Shown here one piece after another: positions 5,691-6,109 of a stretch of 6,109 nucleotides of DNA (position 1 is its first letter; each line of letters begins with the position of its first letter). The DNA is from Deltaproteobacteria bacterium. GTDB taxonomy: Bacteria > Desulfobacterota > BSN033 > UBA1163. Under the pieces are notes generated by a model that was not told where the DNA came from, did no database searches, and was given only the letters and a program-made list of their open reading frames with translations. The DNA lies in contig VGRU01000216.1 in the NCBI GenBank assembly GCA_016875255.1, positions 1-6,109 on the forward strand, written 5' to 3'. Position numbers and translations under genes: made by a program.

Positions 5691-5810
5691 CCCCGTTAGA
5701 AAGCCCCGCAGCTCTGCTGCGGGGATGGTGACTGTTTCCTTTTCAGCGAACACGGGGTTTAATGCCCCGTGTGAGCTTTCCCGTTAGAAAGTTGAAAGCT
5801 TTCTAATGGG
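5691..5810. repeat. Composite palindromic element with three hairpins
   Basis: Three hairpins lie in a row. CCCCGCAGC/GCTGCGGGG (5704-5712, 5716-5724) is a perfect 9-bp stem with a TCT loop. ACACGGGG/CCCCGTGT (5750-5757, 5765-5772) is a perfect 8-bp stem with a 7-base loop. CCCGTTAGAAAG/CTTTCTAATGGG (5780-5791, 5799-5810) is a 12-position stem with one mismatched or wobble pair. The unit CCCGTTAGAAAG occurs directly at 5692-5703 and 5780-5791 and inverted at 5799-5810, so the cluster is framed by inverted ends resembling a small non-autonomous mobile element. The right end abuts the stop codon of the TRAP binding-protein gene (5813-5815). Confidence 0.65.
5780..5810 (-). terminator. Hairpin just after the TRAP binding-protein stop (possible 3' end or mRNA stabiliser)
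   Basis: On the minus strand this stem begins two bases after the stop codon of the binding-protein gene. It has 12 paired positions, one a mismatch or wobble, around a 7-base loop. What follows is not a U-tract, so classical intrinsic termination is doubtful. A hairpin here could protect the upstream mRNA from 3' exonucleases, raising binding-protein level relative to the permease, as repeats between malE and malF do in enteric bacteria. Confidence 0.3.
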
Positions 5811-5812
5811 GT

Positions 5813-6109
5813 TTACTTTTTCAGAAGAGACTCAGGCTTGATCTCCGGAGGTCCGGCAGGCGATGCGATACGGAAGGTCACCTGCTTTTTCGTCCAGAAA
5901 TCGATTCGATCCCGCAGGAATTTAATCCAGCCTCTCACCTCGGCATCGGAATGTCCTTTGCCCGTCATGGTTTTTATATAGTTGTCGATGACCGGTTCAA
6001 CAGCCGCCCGCCATCTTGCCACTTCATCCCTGGACAGTTCAATAAATTCTACTCCCTTCTCCACGCCATATTCTTTGCCGGCGAAATCCACGGCATTCCA
6101 CATCAGAAA
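5813..6109 (-). CDS. dctP: TRAP transporter solute-binding protein, DctP family (C-terminal part)
   Basis: Partial gene whose beginning lies beyond the right edge; the last 98 residues are visible and the frame is open to the window end. The pattern MWNAVDFAGKEYGVEKGVEFIELSRDE...W..AVEPVIDNYIKTMTGKG is the characteristic C-terminal helical region of DctP binding proteins. In that family a stretch ending in FIELS is followed by a conserved W and a P-V-I segment. The protein should work outside the membrane, presenting substrate to the DctQM encoded next. After GWIKFLRDRIDFW it carries a tail of about 25 residues rich in proline and charged residues (ASPAGPPEIKPE), longer than I would expect for the family. 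The stop TAA is at 5813-5815, directly beside a hairpin cluster. The 340-base distance to dctQ probably comes from repeat insertion into a once compact operon. Confidence 0.88.
   Translation of the reverse strand, partial: FLMWNAVDFAGKEYGVEKGVEFIELSRDEVARWRAAVEPVIDNYIKTMTGKGHSDAEVRGWIKFLRDRIDFWTKKQVTFRIASPAGPPEIKPESLLKK

Larger units (their letters stand above)
5473..5812. other. Repeat-filled gap between the TRAP binding protein and dctQ
   Basis: No credible gene is present. The gap holds a degraded palindromic repeat (5512-5540), an intact one (5565-5605), a pair of CCACAC/GTGTGG arms (5645-5650, 5674-5679) and three compact hairpins with shared CCCGTTAGAAAG sequence (5691-5810). Such a gap is unusual inside a TRAP operon, where binding protein, dctQ and dctM are normally close. 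I found no strong promoter for dctQ. Confidence 0.75.

Noticed and set aside
5551..5787. 78-codon plus-strand open frame in the repeat gap
   Set aside because: It is made of the palindromic repeats themselves and has no family-like sequence.
5565..5810. CRISPR array
   Set aside because: The repeats differ in sequence, are palindromic and are not regularly spaced, with no similar-length spacers.

Overview
The window shows one strand of gene organisation: every gene I can support lies on the minus strand, so transcription runs from high to low coordinates. In that order it holds: (i) the C-terminal end of a TRAP-transporter solute-binding protein, cut by the right edge; (ii) a 340-base gap with several palindromic repeats; (iii) the TRAP small and large membrane subunits, dctQ and dctM, overlapping by ATGA; (iv) a UroD/MtaA-family methyltransferase; (v) a stand-alone cobalamin-binding (corrinoid) protein; (vi) a pterin-binding methyltetrahydrofolate:corrinoid methyltransferase of the AcsE/MtvA type; (vii) a 389-base gap with a good sigma70-type promoter and a perfect 16-base palindrome; and (viii) the N-terminal 150 residues of a second TRAP solute-binding protein, cut by the left edge.

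The three middle enzymes make up the core of a corrinoid-dependent methyl-transfer (demethylase) system. The UroD-like protein would be methyltransferase I, moving a methyl group from a substrate to cob(I)alamin on the corrinoid protein. The AcsE/MtvA-like protein would be methyltransferase II, moving it on to tetrahydrofolate, where it can enter the Wood-Ljungdahl pathway or C1 oxidation. The TRAP transporter next to it suggests the methylated substrate is imported as an organic anion (for example a methoxylated aromatic acid, a betaine-like compound or another methylated carboxylate). The sequence does not identify the substrate. The ATP-dependent reductive activase usually needed by such systems is not in the window.

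The gene content points to an anaerobe using tetrahydrofolate-linked C1 metabolism. Moderate GC, TRAP systems and palindromic intergenic repeats would fit Desulfobacterota or a related lineage, but that is inference and not a taxonomic call. I see no rRNA, tRNA, CRISPR array, transposase gene or recognised cobalamin riboswitch.

The points most worth checking are: the physical linkage of a TRAP importer to a three-component corrinoid methyltransferase whose UroD-like member lacks the classical HxC zinc motif; the promoter plus palindromic operator ahead of the second binding protein; and the repeat clusters between the first binding-protein gene and its dctQM partners.
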